Shown: one piece after another, positions 40,429 to 53,499 of the stretch
How the letters are laid out: the number at the start of each line of letters is the position of its first letter
Numbering within the stretch: position 1 is the stretch's first letter
NCBI GenBank assembly: GCA_002748155.1
Contig: PDRO01000011.1
Span: 1-64,000 of the forward strand
Source: Actinomycetales bacterium
GTDB taxonomy: Bacteria > Actinomycetota > Actinomycetes > Actinomycetales > Dermatophilaceae
Length of the DNA: 64,000 nt
Direction of reading: 5' to 3'
The notes under the pieces: model-generated
Databases searched by the model: none
Told to the model about the DNA's origin: nothing
Seen by the model: the letters and a program-made list of their open reading frames with translations, nothing else
Program-made: the position numbers and the translations under genes

Positions 40429-41664
40429 ATGGCCCGAGCCCTAAGAGAAGTCGTCTTCGTCGAAGGGGTACGTACGCCCTTCGGCAAGGCCGGCGACAAG
40501 GGCATCTATGCCCAGACCCGCGCCGACGATCTGGTGATTCGTTGTATCCGCGAACTGCTCCACCGGCACCCCGAGCTGCCGAAGGAGCGGGTCGAGGAGG
40601 TTGCCATCGCGGCGACCACCCAGATCGGCGACCAGGGGCTGACCATCGGCCGGGTCGCGGGGTTGCTCGCTGGCCTGCCCAAGAGCACTCCTGGCTACGC
40701 CATCGACCGGATGTGTGCCGGAGCGATGACGGCGGTGACCACGACCGCGGCCTCGATCGCTACCGGATCGATCGACATCGCCATTGCCGGAGGTGTCGAG
40801 CACATGGGGCATCACCCGATGGGTCAGATGGTCGACCCGAACCCACGGATCGTCGCCGAGCGCCTCGTCGACCCGAGTGCTCTCGACATGGGTAAGACCG
40901 CAGAGAACCTGCACGACCGGTTCCCGCAGCTGACCAAGGAGCGGGCCGACGCCTACGCCCAGGCCTCGCAAGCCAAGACGGCCGCGGCATACGCGGCTGG
41001 CAAGATCCAGCCCGACCTCGTGCCGATGGCCACCCGCCACAAGGAGAAGGGCTGGGGCTTGGCCAGCGTCGACGAGCCGCCGCGCCCGGGGACGACGATG
41101 GATGATCTGGCCACCTTGCGCACCCCGTTCCGGGCCCGAGGCAACGTCACGGCCGGCAACGCTGCCGGCCTCAACGACGGCGCCACCGCGTGCCTGATCG
41201 CATCCGAGCAGGCAGCAACCGAGCTCGGTATGCCGGTGCGCATGCGTTTGGTCTCCTCTGCTTTCGTCGGGGTGGAGCCGGAGTTCATGGGTATCGGCCC
41301 GGTGCCCTCGACGGAAAAGGCACTCGAAAAGGCCGGGCTCACCATCGATGACATCGGCCTCTTCGAGCTCAACGAGGCCTTCGCCGTCCAGGTGCTGACC
41401 TTCCTCGACCACTTCGGTATCCCCGACGACGACCCACGGGTCAACGAATACGGTGGTGCGATCGCGGTCGGTCACCCGCTCGCCTCCTCCGGGGTGCGGC
41501 TGATGAACAATCTGGCCCGCCAGTTCGCGGATCACCCCGACGTGCGGTATGGACTCACGTCGATGTGCATCGGGCTCGGTATGGGCGGCACGGTGATCTG
41601 GGAGAACCCCCACCACGCCGACTTCGTCTCCAGCGTGGGTTCCGACGACGACAAGGTGGCCTGA
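40429..41664 (+). CDS. fadA: Acetyl-CoA C-acyltransferase (thiolase)
   Basis: VVFVEGVRTPFGKAGDKGIYAQTRADDLVIRCIRELL, DRMCAGAMTAVTT, ELNEAFAVQVL, GGAIAVGHPLASSGVRL. Confidence 0.94.
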   Translation: MARALREVVFVEGVRTPFGKAGDKGIYAQTRADDLVIRCIRELLHRHPELPKERVEEVAIAATTQIGDQGLTIGRVAGLLAGLPKSTPGYAIDRMCAGAMTAVTTTAASIATGSIDIAIAGGVEHMGHHPMGQMVDPNPRIVAERLVDPSALDMGKTAENLHDRFPQLTKERADAYAQASQAKTAAAYAAGKIQPDLVPMATRHKEKGWGLASVDEPPRPGTTMDDLATLRTPFRARGNVTAGNAAGLNDGATACLIASEQAATELGMPVRMRLVSSAFVGVEPEFMGIGPVPSTEKALEKAGLTIDDIGLFELNEAFAVQVLTFLDHFGIPDDDPRVNEYGGAIAVGHPLASSGVRLMNNLARQFADHPDVRYGLTSMCIGLGMGGTVIWENPHHADFVSSVGSDDDKVA

Positions 41665-41666
41665 GG

Positions 41667-43784
41667 ATGAACGAGCGCAAACCCTACGAAGAGGTCGTCA
41701 CCCACTTCCTTCCGCGTGACGTGCAACTGGTCCTGCCCGACGGCAGCAGCGCCGGCACCATGGTGCTCATCACCATGGACAACGGCTTCGACCACACGAA
41801 ACCCAACTCCTTCGGCCTGGCCGGGCTGACTGAATACCGGACGGTGCTCGAGGCCGTGAAGAAGCGGGTCGAAGCGGGCGAGGTGCAGGCTGTCGGTCTC
41901 ACCGGCAAGCCGTTCATCTTCGCCGTCGGCGCCGACCTCGTCGGAGTGCCGACCGTGGCCACCTGGGATCAGGCCCTGGAGCAGGGTCAGCTCGGGCATC
42001 AGGCGTACACGGCGATGATGGACATCGGCGTGCCGAGCTTCGCCTTCATCAACGGCGCCAGCTTGGGCGGTGGCCTGGAGATTGCCTTGGCCTGCTCCTA
42101 CCGCACCGTTTCGGCCGGTGCCCCGGCGATCGCGTTGCCGGAGACCTTCCTCGGGCTCGTGCCCGGGTGGGGTGGCTGCTACCTGCTGCCCAACCTGATC
42201 GGCCCGCAGAAGGCGCTGTCGGTCATCATCGACAACTCCCTGAACATGAACAAGATGATGAAGGGGCCGCAGGTCCTCAACCTCGGCATTGCCGACGCGA
42301 TGTTCGAGCCGGCCGACTTCTTGGAGTCTTCGATCGCCTGGGCAGCACAGGTCGTGGCCGGGCAGATCACCGTCGAACGGCCCGAGGTCCCCCGCGACGA
42401 GCAGTCATGGGAAGCCCCGCTCATGGCCGCGAAGATGATGGCCGACATGAAGACCGGCGGTCAGTCCCCGGGTGCCTATCGGGCTCTCGACCTGGTCCGT
42501 GGCGCTCGCACCCGCACCCGTGACGAGGCTTTCGCTGCCGAGGACAAAGCGGTCGCCGATCTCATCATGAGTGACGAACTGCGCGCCAGCCTCTACGCTT
42601 TCGACCTCGTGCAACGGCGGGCCAAGCGCCCGGCCGGGGCCCCGGACAAGTCGCTGGGCCGCCCGGTCACCAAGGTCGGCATCGTCGGTGCCGGCCTGAT
42701 GGCCAGTCAGCTCGCCTTGTTGTTCATCCAGCGCCTCGAGGTACCGGTCGTGATGACCGACCTCGACCAGGAGCGGGTCGACAAGGGCGTCGGCTACGTG
42801 CACGCGCAGCTGGCCGACCGGGCCAAGAAGGGCCGGCTCAGTGAAGACAAGCTCAAGCGTTATTCGGCCTTGATTTCCGGCTCGACGAGCAAGGAGGGGT
42901 TCGCCGACGCCGAATTCGTCATCGAGGCTGTCTTCGAGAAGATGTCCGTGAAGAAGCAGGTCTTCGCCGAGTGCGAGGCCGTCGTATCCGACACCTGCGT
43001 GCTCGCGACCAACACATCCAGTCTCTCGGTCACCGAGATGGCCGCCGACTTGGCCCACCCGGAGCGGGTGGTCGGTTTCCACTTCTTCAACCCGGTTGCG
43101 GTCATGCCGTTGTTGGAGATCATCCCTGGCGAGCAGACCGACGAGGCCACCCTGGCCACGGCGTTTGCGGCCGGCAAGACCCTGAAGAAGACGTGCATCC
43201 TGGTCAAGGATTCGCCGTCGTTCATCGTCAATCGGTTGCTCGGTCGTTTCCTCGGCGAGGTCAGCAAGGTCGTCGACGAGGGCACGCCGATCGAGGTGGC
43301 CGACAAGGCTTTCGCGGGCTTCGCCCCGATGCCGCCGTTCGTGCTGCTCGGGCTAGTCGGCCCAGCGGTCGCGTTGCACGCCAGCGAGACCCTGGCCGCT
43401 GCGTTCCCGGACCGATTCCAGGAGTCCGAAGGGCTCAAACGGGTCGTCGAAGCCGGCAAGACTGCCTTCTACAAGGTCGAGGCCGGCCGGCCCAAGCTCG
43501 ACCCGGAGGTGCTCGAGCTGCTGCCCAAGCCGGAGAACCCGGTCGAGCTGACCGCTGAGCAGGTCCGCGAGCGGGTGCTCGGGGCGCTGGCCGAAGAGAC
43601 CCGGCTCATGCTCGACGAGGGAGTGGCCCAGTCACCGATGGACATCGACTTGGCCATGATCACCGGCGCCGGCTTCCAGTTCTGGAACGGCGGGCTCACC
43701 CCGCTGCTGGACCGCACCGGGGTCGCCGAACACGTCACCGGCAAACGGTTCCTGCCGAAGGGTGCAGCCAGCCTGCCCGGCTGA
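41667..43784 (+). CDS. fadB: 3-hydroxyacyl-CoA dehydrogenase/enoyl-CoA hydratase
   Basis: GASLGGGLEIALACSYRTVS (crotonase), KVGIVGAGLMASQLALLFIQRLEVPVVMTDLD (Rossmann), VVGFHFFNPVAVMPLLEIIPG. Confidence 0.94.
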   Translation: MNERKPYEEVVTHFLPRDVQLVLPDGSSAGTMVLITMDNGFDHTKPNSFGLAGLTEYRTVLEAVKKRVEAGEVQAVGLTGKPFIFAVGADLVGVPTVATWDQALEQGQLGHQAYTAMMDIGVPSFAFINGASLGGGLEIALACSYRTVSAGAPAIALPETFLGLVPGWGGCYLLPNLIGPQKALSVIIDNSLNMNKMMKGPQVLNLGIADAMFEPADFLESSIAWAAQVVAGQITVERPEVPRDEQSWEAPLMAAKMMADMKTGGQSPGAYRALDLVRGARTRTRDEAFAAEDKAVADLIMSDELRASLYAFDLVQRRAKRPAGAPDKSLGRPVTKVGIVGAGLMASQLALLFIQRLEVPVVMTDLDQERVDKGVGYVHAQLADRAKKGRLSEDKLKRYSALISGSTSKEGFADAEFVIEAVFEKMSVKKQVFAECEAVVSDTCVLATNTSSLSVTEMAADLAHPERVVGFHFFNPVAVMPLLEIIPGEQTDEATLATAFAAGKTLKKTCILVKDSPSFIVNRLLGRFLGEVSKVVDEGTPIEVADKAFAGFAPMPPFVLLGLVGPAVALHASETLAAAFPDRFQESEGLKRVVEAGKTAFYKVEAGRPKLDPEVLELLPKPENPVELTAEQVRERVLGALAEETRLMLDEGVAQSPMDIDLAMITGAGFQFWNGGLTPLLDRTGVAEHVTGKRFLPKGAASLPG

Positions 43785-43909
43785 TCAGGTCCTCCTTGAC
43801 GACGACATTGACGGGCTGATCGCCCGCACAACCTCGGCCCGGGTCATGCCATCGGCGCGACCCGGGCCAGGTGTTTTCCGGCTCCAGGTGTTTTCCAACC
43901 AGGGGCTGC

Positions 43910-45526
43910 TCAGCGACTGGCCCATCCGGCGAGCTCGTCGCGGCGGATCTGGCCGGCAGTATCGCGCGGGATCGAGTCGACGAAGACGACCGACTTGAGC
44001 TGCTTGTATTTCGCCAGTTCGGAGCCCACGTGCCGGATGAAGTCGAAAGGCTTCGCCGTGACACCGGGCTTGAGCTGGATCAGCGCGTATGGTGCTTCGT
44101 CGCCGGGCGAGCCGGCGATGGCGACCGGGTAGACGGCGGCATCAGCAACTGCGGGATGCTCCCGGAGCACCGCCTCGATCTCGGCGGGGCTGATCTGCAG
44201 GCCGCGGCTCTTGATCAGCTCTTTGCAGCGTCCGACGATGCGCATACAGCCTTCCCGGTCAACAGTGACCAGGTCACCGGTGTGCAGCCACCCGTCGGCG
44301 TCGAGCATCCGGGCGGTCGCCTCCGGCTCGTTGTGGAACCGCAGCATGACGCTGTCGCCCGTGCACCACATCTCCCCCGGCGCCGACTCGCCTGTCTCGG
44401 GCACCACGACGTCCTGACCGGTGGCCGGGTCGACGACCCGGGTGCGTACGTTTGGCACCGGCATACCAACCACCGTTTGGTCGATGTCGGTGCGCCAGCG
44501 GGGACGGAACGAGGCGATCGGGGACATCTCGGTCATCCCCCAGCCACAAACCAGGTCGCAGCCGATCCGGTCCACGAGTGCCTCGGCCACGGCGGGGTCC
44601 ATGCTCGAAGCACCGCTGATCGCCAAGTCGGCGCACGACCAGTCCACCGTGTCGACCGACGGGTCGTTGGCGAGGAACGATGCGATGCCCGGCACGATGA
44701 ACAGCACCGTGGGGCGGTGCGTGCGCACGAGGTCGAGGAACGGTACCGGGCTGAACGCCGGCATCGTGAGCACCGGGAACCGCCGCCGCAGCCCGAAGTT
44801 CGCCAACGCCGTGATGCCGTAGCCGTGGCTCATCGGGACGACCCCGAGCAGCCGCGAACCGGGCGGGATCGGCTCACAGTAGACCGGGAACTGCAGCACG
44901 TTGGCGATGATGTTGCGGTGGGACAGCTCGACCGCCTTGGGCAACCCCGTGTAGCCCATCGACATCGGCAGCGCCGCCACGTGGGTGGCCGGATCGATGT
45001 CGAGCGTGGGCGGGTCGGCCGGTGTCGCCAGGACGTCGTCGTATGCCGTGTGCCCCCCGGCTATGGCCGCTTCCCGGCCGCCGGGTCCGGCCACGATGAT
45101 GTCGCCCGGTGTCAGCCCGACCCGGGTGGCCGCGTCGAGCACCTTGGCCAGGTTGCCGACTTCGGTGACCACTCTCCCGGCTCCGGCGACCTTGAGGACG
45201 TGAGCCGTTTCGCGGACCTGGTAGGCGATGCTGGCCGCCGAGGCCGCGGCGCCACTACGGACGATGCCCTGGAAGGCGGTGATGAACTCGGGCGAGTTCG
45301 GCAGCACGAGCGTGACGACGTCGCCGGGCCCGATACCCTGACCAGCCAGCCAGGTTGCGAAAGCCATGGCGTGGTCGCGGACTTGACCAAAGGTCAACCG
45401 GGTGTCGGTCGCGTCGTGGATCACCGCGACCTGGCCTGCTTCGTCCTCGGAAAGGCCACCGAAGACGAACTCGGACAGGCTGACGTTCGGGATGTCCAGG
45501 TCGGGTGTGACCGGTTGAAACTCCAT
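43910..45526 (-). CDS. AMP-binding acyl-CoA synthetase (4-coumarate/medium-chain CoA ligase-like)
   Basis: ALPMSMGYTGLPKAVELSHRNIIANVLQF, GWGMTEMSPIASFRP, DGWLHTGDLVTVDREGCMRIVGRCKELIKSRGLQISPAEIEAVL. Confidence 0.9.
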   Translation of the reverse strand: MEFQPVTPDLDIPNVSLSEFVFGGLSEDEAGQVAVIHDATDTRLTFGQVRDHAMAFATWLAGQGIGPGDVVTLVLPNSPEFITAFQGIVRSGAAASAASIAYQVRETAHVLKVAGAGRVVTEVGNLAKVLDAATRVGLTPGDIIVAGPGGREAAIAGGHTAYDDVLATPADPPTLDIDPATHVAALPMSMGYTGLPKAVELSHRNIIANVLQFPVYCEPIPPGSRLLGVVPMSHGYGITALANFGLRRRFPVLTMPAFSPVPFLDLVRTHRPTVLFIVPGIASFLANDPSVDTVDWSCADLAISGASSMDPAVAEALVDRIGCDLVCGWGMTEMSPIASFRPRWRTDIDQTVVGMPVPNVRTRVVDPATGQDVVVPETGESAPGEMWCTGDSVMLRFHNEPEATARMLDADGWLHTGDLVTVDREGCMRIVGRCKELIKSRGLQISPAEIEAVLREHPAVADAAVYPVAIAGSPGDEAPYALIQLKPGVTAKPFDFIRHVGSELAKYKQLKSVVFVDSIPRDTAGQIRRDELAGWASR

Positions 45527-45748
45527 CGTTGGGGCGCTCTTTTCGTCGATGTGGGCAAGCGAGCCGGCCGCGGCAGCGACCGGCAGGACCGCAAGTCTAT
45601 GGGTGACCCGCCATCGATGTGATAACTGCCACACCACTTCCCCGAACCCGTCCTGAGGTATGTCGCCTGCGAGCCGGACCGGAGGGATCATCCATGACCC
45701 GGTGTGCATCCAGCGGCTGTCATCTCATCCGTGGCATAGGATCAAGAC

Positions 45749-47290
45749 ATGTCTACCGACTACCGTCAACGGGTCGGGACGTTGATCCGGGATGCCCGTC
45801 GGCACAAGGGCTTCACCCAGAGCGAGCTGGCCCGGCTGCTGGCCACCAGCCAAAGCGCGGTGGCCCGGATCGAGCAGGGGCAGCAGAACCTCTCCCTGGA
45901 GATGCTGGCCCGGATCAGCGAGGCCCTCGACTCCGAGATCGTCAGTCTCGGTCAGTCCGGTGCCCAGCATCTGCGGATCGTCGGGGGTCGCCCGTTGACC
46001 GGCTCGATCGACGTCAAGACCTCCAAGAACGCCGGAGTCGCCTTGCTGTGCGCCTCCCTGCTCAACCGAGGTCGTACGTGCCTGCGCAATGTCGCCCGGA
46101 TCGAGGAGGTCAACCGGATCCTCGAGGTGTTGCAGTCGATCGGGGTGCGCACCCGGTGGCTGCCGGAGAGCAGTGACCTGGAGATCACCCCTCCAGCCGA
46201 GCTGGACCTCGAGCGCATCGACATCGACGCAGCCCGTCGGACCCGGACCGTGCTCATGTTCCTCGGGCCGCTGTTGCACGACCACCGGTCGTTCCGTTTG
46301 CCCTATGCGGGTGGTTGCGACCTCGGCACACGCAGCGTCGAACCGCACCTGTCGGCGTTGCGCCCCTTCGGTTTGCGCGTCGAGACAACCCAGGGCTTCT
46401 ACGCATGCACGGCCGAAACACAGGTGCCGGCGAAGCCGATCGTCTTGACGGAGCGCGGTGACACAGTCACCGAGAACACCCTGCTCGCTGCGGCTCGCGT
46501 GCCCGGCACGACCGTGATCCGCAACGCCAGCCCGAACTACATGGTCCAGGACCTGTGCTTCTTCCTGCAGCAGCTCGGGGTGCACATCGACGGCATCGGC
46601 ACCACCACCCTACGGATCACCGGCTGCCCGGACATCAACGTCGATGTCGAATACTCACCCAGCGAGGACCCGATCGAGGCCATGAGCCTGCTCGCGGCGG
46701 CCGTGGTCACCGAGTCCGAGATCACCATCCGTCGCATACCGATCGAGTTCATCGAGATCGAGTTGGCCACTCTCGAGACGATGGGGATGCGCTTCGACAT
46801 CTCCGGCGAATACGCCGCAGCCAACGGTCGGACCCGCCTGGTCGACCTCACGACGATCCCCGGCCCCTTGCGCGCGTCGATCGACAAGATCCACCCGATG
46901 CCGTTCCCGGGCCTCAACATCGACAACCTGCCGTTCTTCGCGCTGGTCGGCGCGATGGCCCAGGGCCCGACGATGCTGCACGACTGGGTCTACGAGAACC
47001 GCGCCATCTACCTCACCGAGCTCACCAGACTGGGTGCGCGTGTGCAGTTGCTCGACCCGCATCGGGTGCTCATCGAAGGTCCGACCCGATGGCGTGCCGC
47101 CGAGGTCATGTGCCCACCTGCGCTTCGCCCCGGCGTCGTCATCCTGCTCGCCATGCTCGCCGCACCGGGCACCTCGGTGCTGCGCAACGTCTACGTGATC
47201 AACCGTGGCTACGAGCGCCTGGCCGATCGATTGAACCGGCTCGGCGCGACCATCGAAGTCTTCCGGGACCTGCACACCGACTACTACTGA
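45749..47290 (+). CDS. XRE HTH domain fused to MurA-like UDP-GlcNAc 1-carboxyvinyltransferase
   Basis: N-term RVGTLIRDARRHKGFTQSELARLLATSQSAVARIEQGQQNLSLEMLARISEAL (HTH), then GSIDVKTSKNAGVALLCASLL..., LPYAGGCDLGTRSVEPHLSAL (active-site Cys), NRGYERLADRLNRLGATIEV. Confidence 0.9.
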   Translation: MSTDYRQRVGTLIRDARRHKGFTQSELARLLATSQSAVARIEQGQQNLSLEMLARISEALDSEIVSLGQSGAQHLRIVGGRPLTGSIDVKTSKNAGVALLCASLLNRGRTCLRNVARIEEVNRILEVLQSIGVRTRWLPESSDLEITPPAELDLERIDIDAARRTRTVLMFLGPLLHDHRSFRLPYAGGCDLGTRSVEPHLSALRPFGLRVETTQGFYACTAETQVPAKPIVLTERGDTVTENTLLAAARVPGTTVIRNASPNYMVQDLCFFLQQLGVHIDGIGTTTLRITGCPDINVDVEYSPSEDPIEAMSLLAAAVVTESEITIRRIPIEFIEIELATLETMGMRFDISGEYAAANGRTRLVDLTTIPGPLRASIDKIHPMPFPGLNIDNLPFFALVGAMAQGPTMLHDWVYENRAIYLTELTRLGARVQLLDPHRVLIEGPTRWRAAEVMCPPALRPGVVILLAMLAAPGTSVLRNVYVINRGYERLADRLNRLGATIEVFRDLHTDYY

Positions 47291-47416
47291 CCGGCACCAC
47301 AGACGCTCGAGCTGCTGGAGTGTTCGCGTTGCCCCGATCGCTCGCCCACAAGGGCACCGAAGCCGACTCCAGGTCAATGCGATTGTCCCACTAGCCCGCT
47401 CGCCGCAGCGGCCGGT

Positions 47417-49291
47417 TCACAGGGTCAAGGTCGCCGCGAGCCGGTCGGCGATCGCTCCGGGCGTCAAGCCGATCTCCTCGAGCAGTTCGGCGCGGCTGGC
47501 GTGACTGAGGAAACGCTGGGGTATGCCGTGCAGGTGCACCGGAGTATCGAATCCTCCGTCACGCATGGCCTGGGTCAGGTGGCTGCCGACACCACCGACG
47601 ACGAGGTTGTCCTCGATCACGGCGACGGCACCGGCCTGTCCGGCCAGGCTCACCAGGTCAGCGGAGACCGGTAGGCACCACCGAGGGTCGACCACCTGGA
47701 CCCCGGCACCTCCGACAGCGAGCTTGTCGGCCACCGACATCGCGACCGGGACCATGTCACCGACACCGACGATGAGCAGGTCGACCTGCTCCCCGGCGTC
47801 GAGGTCACGGAGGATGTCGACGGTGCCGTGTCTGCGCACCGCCGGCAACGGCGGTGGCGGGTTCTGTTTGGAGAAGCGCAGCACGGTCGGTGCGTCGGAG
47901 ATCTCGACGGCTTCGTCGAGTGCTCGGACTAGCTCGTCGGCGTCTCGGGGGGCGCAAACCCGCACTCCTGGCATGAGACCGGTGACCGTGAGATCCCACA
48001 TGCCGTTGTGGGAGGCACCGTCGGCGCCGGTGATCCCGGCCCGGTCGAGCACCACGGTGACTCCTGCGCCGTGCAGGGCACAGTCCATGAGCAACTGGTC
48101 GAAAGCCCGGTTGAGGAAGGTGGCGTAGACGCACACGACCGGGTGCAGCCCGGCATACGCCAGGCCTGCGGCCATCGTCACGGCGTGTTGCTCGGCAATC
48201 CCGACATCGAAGACCCGGTCGGGGAAGCGCCGGGCGAAGTCCTCCAGACCCACCGGTATGAGCATGGCGGCCGTGAGGGCGACGACATCGGAGCGGCGCT
48301 GCCCCACCTGGACGATGGCGTCGCTGAACTCATCGGTCCAGATGCGACCCTTCACTTGCAGGGGCAGGCCGGTCTCGGGGTTGATCTGGCCGACCGCGTG
48401 GAACTGGTCGGCTTCGTGTGCGCGGGCCAGACCGTAGCCCCGGCCCTTCTGGGTGATGGCATGCACAAGCACCGGCCCACCGAAGGAGCGGGCCTTGCGG
48501 AGTGCCGATTCGAGAGCCAGCGTGTCATGGCCGTCGATCGGGCCGACGTACTTCAAACCGAGGTCCTCGAACATCCCCTGCGGGGCAACGATGTCCTTGA
48601 TGCCCTTCTTCAGCCCGTGCACCGCCCCGTACATGGCCCCGCCGATCAATGGGGTCCGGGACAGGGTGGACCGGCCCCAGTCGAGGAAGTGTTCGTAGCC
48701 TTGGGTCGTGCGCAGAGTGGCCAGGTGATCGGCCAAGCCACCCTTGGTCGGCGCGTACGAGCGGGCGTTGTCGTTGACGACGATGACCAGTGGCAGGTCC
48801 GGCTCGGACGCGATGTTGTTCAGCGCCTCCCAGGCCATTCCTCCGGTGAGGGCACCGTCACCGATCACTGCGACCGTGTGCCGGTCGAGGCGGCCCTGCA
48901 ACCGGCGGGCCGTGGCGATGCCGTCGGCCCAGGACAACGCGGTGGACGCGTGCGAGTTCTCGACGATGTCGTGTGGCGACTCGGCCCGGCTCGGATACCC
49001 TGACAAGCCCCCTTTGGCGCGCAACGTGCCGAAGTCGCGTCTCCCGGTGAGCAGCTTGTGCACGTAGGCCTGGTGACCGGTGTCGAAGACGATGGCGTCT
49101 GCCGGCGAGTCGAAGACCCGGTGGATGGCCACTGTGAGCTCGACGACCCCGAGGTTGGGGCCTAGATGCCCGCCGGTGCGGGTCACCTGGGTGATCAGGA
49201 AATCGCGGATCTCTTGAGCCAGCTGCGGCAACTGTTCCGGTTGCAGTGTGCGCAGGTCAGCGGGTCCGTGGATCGAGTCGAGCAGTGCCAC
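47417..49291 (-). CDS. dxs: 1-deoxy-D-xylulose-5-phosphate synthase
   Basis: [84 protein letters not shown]. Confidence 0.96.
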   Translation of the reverse strand: MALLDSIHGPADLRTLQPEQLPQLAQEIRDFLITQVTRTGGHLGPNLGVVELTVAIHRVFDSPADAIVFDTGHQAYVHKLLTGRRDFGTLRAKGGLSGYPSRAESPHDIVENSHASTALSWADGIATARRLQGRLDRHTVAVIGDGALTGGMAWEALNNIASEPDLPLVIVVNDNARSYAPTKGGLADHLATLRTTQGYEHFLDWGRSTLSRTPLIGGAMYGAVHGLKKGIKDIVAPQGMFEDLGLKYVGPIDGHDTLALESALRKARSFGGPVLVHAITQKGRGYGLARAHEADQFHAVGQINPETGLPLQVKGRIWTDEFSDAIVQVGQRRSDVVALTAAMLIPVGLEDFARRFPDRVFDVGIAEQHAVTMAAGLAYAGLHPVVCVYATFLNRAFDQLLMDCALHGAGVTVVLDRAGITGADGASHNGMWDLTVTGLMPGVRVCAPRDADELVRALDEAVEISDAPTVLRFSKQNPPPPLPAVRRHGTVDILRDLDAGEQVDLLIVGVGDMVPVAMSVADKLAVGGAGVQVVDPRWCLPVSADLVSLAGQAGAVAVIEDNLVVGGVGSHLTQAMRDGGFDTPVHLHGIPQRFLSHASRAELLEEIGLTPGAIADRLAATLTL

Positions 49292-49392
49292 CGGCCGGGA
49301 GGGTCCTTTCGGATCTGGAGTCGTTCGAGTCTAGATCACCAAAGTGACCGAGCTGACCAGCCGAGCCGGGTGACGGACACGAGGAGGTCGGC

Positions 49393-49764
49393 TCATAGGC
49401 GCGGCACGAAACGCCCACCCTCGAGCGCCTCGTGCACCAGCTCGGCGCTCCGGCGAGTCGAGACCAGGCGCAGCCCCTCGGCCTCGATGGCCGTCATGAC
49501 CTCAGCCAGTCCCTCGGGCGGCAGGTGCGGGCCGAGCTGCACCCGCACGTCACGGTAGGCCTGGCGCATCACCTCGACCTGGCCGGCGACATGACGCTGG
49601 GCCAGCCACGCGAGCGCGACCGGGTGCTTGCGCCACCCGGCATACCGTCGATAGTCGGCCGGGCACTGGTCGAGCAGCCAGGCCAGTGCTCGCTCCTGCC
49701 AGCCAGGAGCCTCCGGTGGGGGCACTCCCGGAGGCCACCCGGGTGGGACTGTCGCACTCACCAT
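49393..49764 (-). CDS. Conserved hypothetical protein
   Basis: MVSATVPPGWPPGVPPPEAPGWQERALAWLLDQCPADYRRYAGWRKHPVALAWLAQRHVAGQ...; plausible coding ORF. Confidence 0.7.
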   Translation of the reverse strand: MVSATVPPGWPPGVPPPEAPGWQERALAWLLDQCPADYRRYAGWRKHPVALAWLAQRHVAGQVEVMRQAYRDVRVQLGPHLPPEGLAEVMTAIEAEGLRLVSTRRSAELVHEALEGGRFVPRL

Positions 49765-49879
49765 TCGAGTATGCCGCGCCCCGCTGACAGTGCGCGCGGC
49801 CGACTGGACGCTAACGGGTCGCGTAACGGGCCTTCCGTGCCGTCGACATTCCGGGGCCGATCTGCGGGAGAATGCCGGG

Positions 49880-50401
49880 GTGAGGCCAGATCGACCGCTA
49901 CTCCTGCTCGACGTGGACGGCCCGCTGAATCCATATGCCGCCCCGTGGTTCGGCACCATGCGCGCTGCCGACGGCTACGACTTCCATGAGGTCGGACCGA
50001 TCGGGGGCTTCGAGGCGCTAAGGGTGGCACTGAATCCGCGCCACGGTCTCTGGCTGCGGTGTCTCACCGAGATCTTCGATCTCGTCTGGGCGACGAGCTG
50101 GTGTGACGACGCCGACCGGTTGCTCGCACCGCTGCTGCGCTTGCCCCGTGAGCTGCCGGTCATCGACCTCGTGCCACCACGGATTCACCATGGTCAGCAT
50201 TGCTGGAAGACCGACCGGATCGCTGAGTGGGTGGGCCAGCGGCCGTTTGTGTGGGTCGATGACGAGATCAATCACCACACCCATGACCGGTTGGCTGGTT
50301 TCCCGTGGCTGGGCCCGCATCTTGCCCTGCGGATCGAGCCACACCTCGGCCTCCGCGAGACCGACATCGACCTGTTGGTCGACTTCGCTCGGCGGCTGTG
50401 A
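49880..50401 (+). CDS. HAD-like hypothetical protein
   Basis: PLLLLDVDGPLNPYA (DxDG motif), LVWATSWCDDADRLLAPLL, VWVDDEINHHTHDRL. GTG start. Confidence 0.8.
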   Translation: MRPDRPLLLLDVDGPLNPYAAPWFGTMRAADGYDFHEVGPIGGFEALRVALNPRHGLWLRCLTEIFDLVWATSWCDDADRLLAPLLRLPRELPVIDLVPPRIHHGQHCWKTDRIAEWVGQRPFVWVDDEINHHTHDRLAGFPWLGPHLALRIEPHLGLRETDIDLLVDFARRL

Positions 50402-50443
50402 GGGGTCGGGTCCGCTAAGCCGCTCATACCTTCCCGGACCTCG

Positions 50444-50533
50444 CCGGTTCCACTTGCCAGCCGTCTCACCCCTGCGCATATCTGCACACCGGTTCCACTT
50501 GCCAGCCGTCTCACCCCTGCGCATATCTGCACA
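50444..50533. repeat. 45-bp tandem direct repeat, 2 identical copies
   Basis: ccggttccacttgccagccgtctcacccctgcgcatatctgcaca at 50444 and 50489, followed by a partial third start (ccggtg). Confidence 0.95.
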
Positions 50534-50698
50534 CCGGTGCGGCGAGGCAACCTCGCTCTGCCTCTCGTCACGAGATTTGTGACCAGTCAAGCGCTTACTC
50601 GCAAGGGGAGACCCGGGCGGGCTGGGGCAGGCCGGGCGGGCTGGAAGAGGCGGGACGGCTGGGGAGGACGCCGCAGAGGCGCCCTCCCCCAAGCCGAC

Positions 50699-53380
<2,682 letters not shown>

Positions 53381-53499
53381 GTCGGCTCCTCCAATCACTT
53401 GCTATTTATCTTGACATCAAACTAATCTACCATCGACCGCCGGACCCTGGCCAAACGGCCGATGGCGGGCCCGCACCCGCACGAAGCGGCGGTTGCCGG

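Noticed and set aside
43871-45622. 583-aa plus-strand ORF antisense to the AMP-binding ligase
   Set aside because: Mirror-frame artefact; the minus strand has complete acyl-CoA synthetase motifs.
50443-50540. Possible CRISPR array at the 45-bp repeat
   Set aside because: Two adjoining identical units without spacers and no cas genes; it is a simple tandem duplication.
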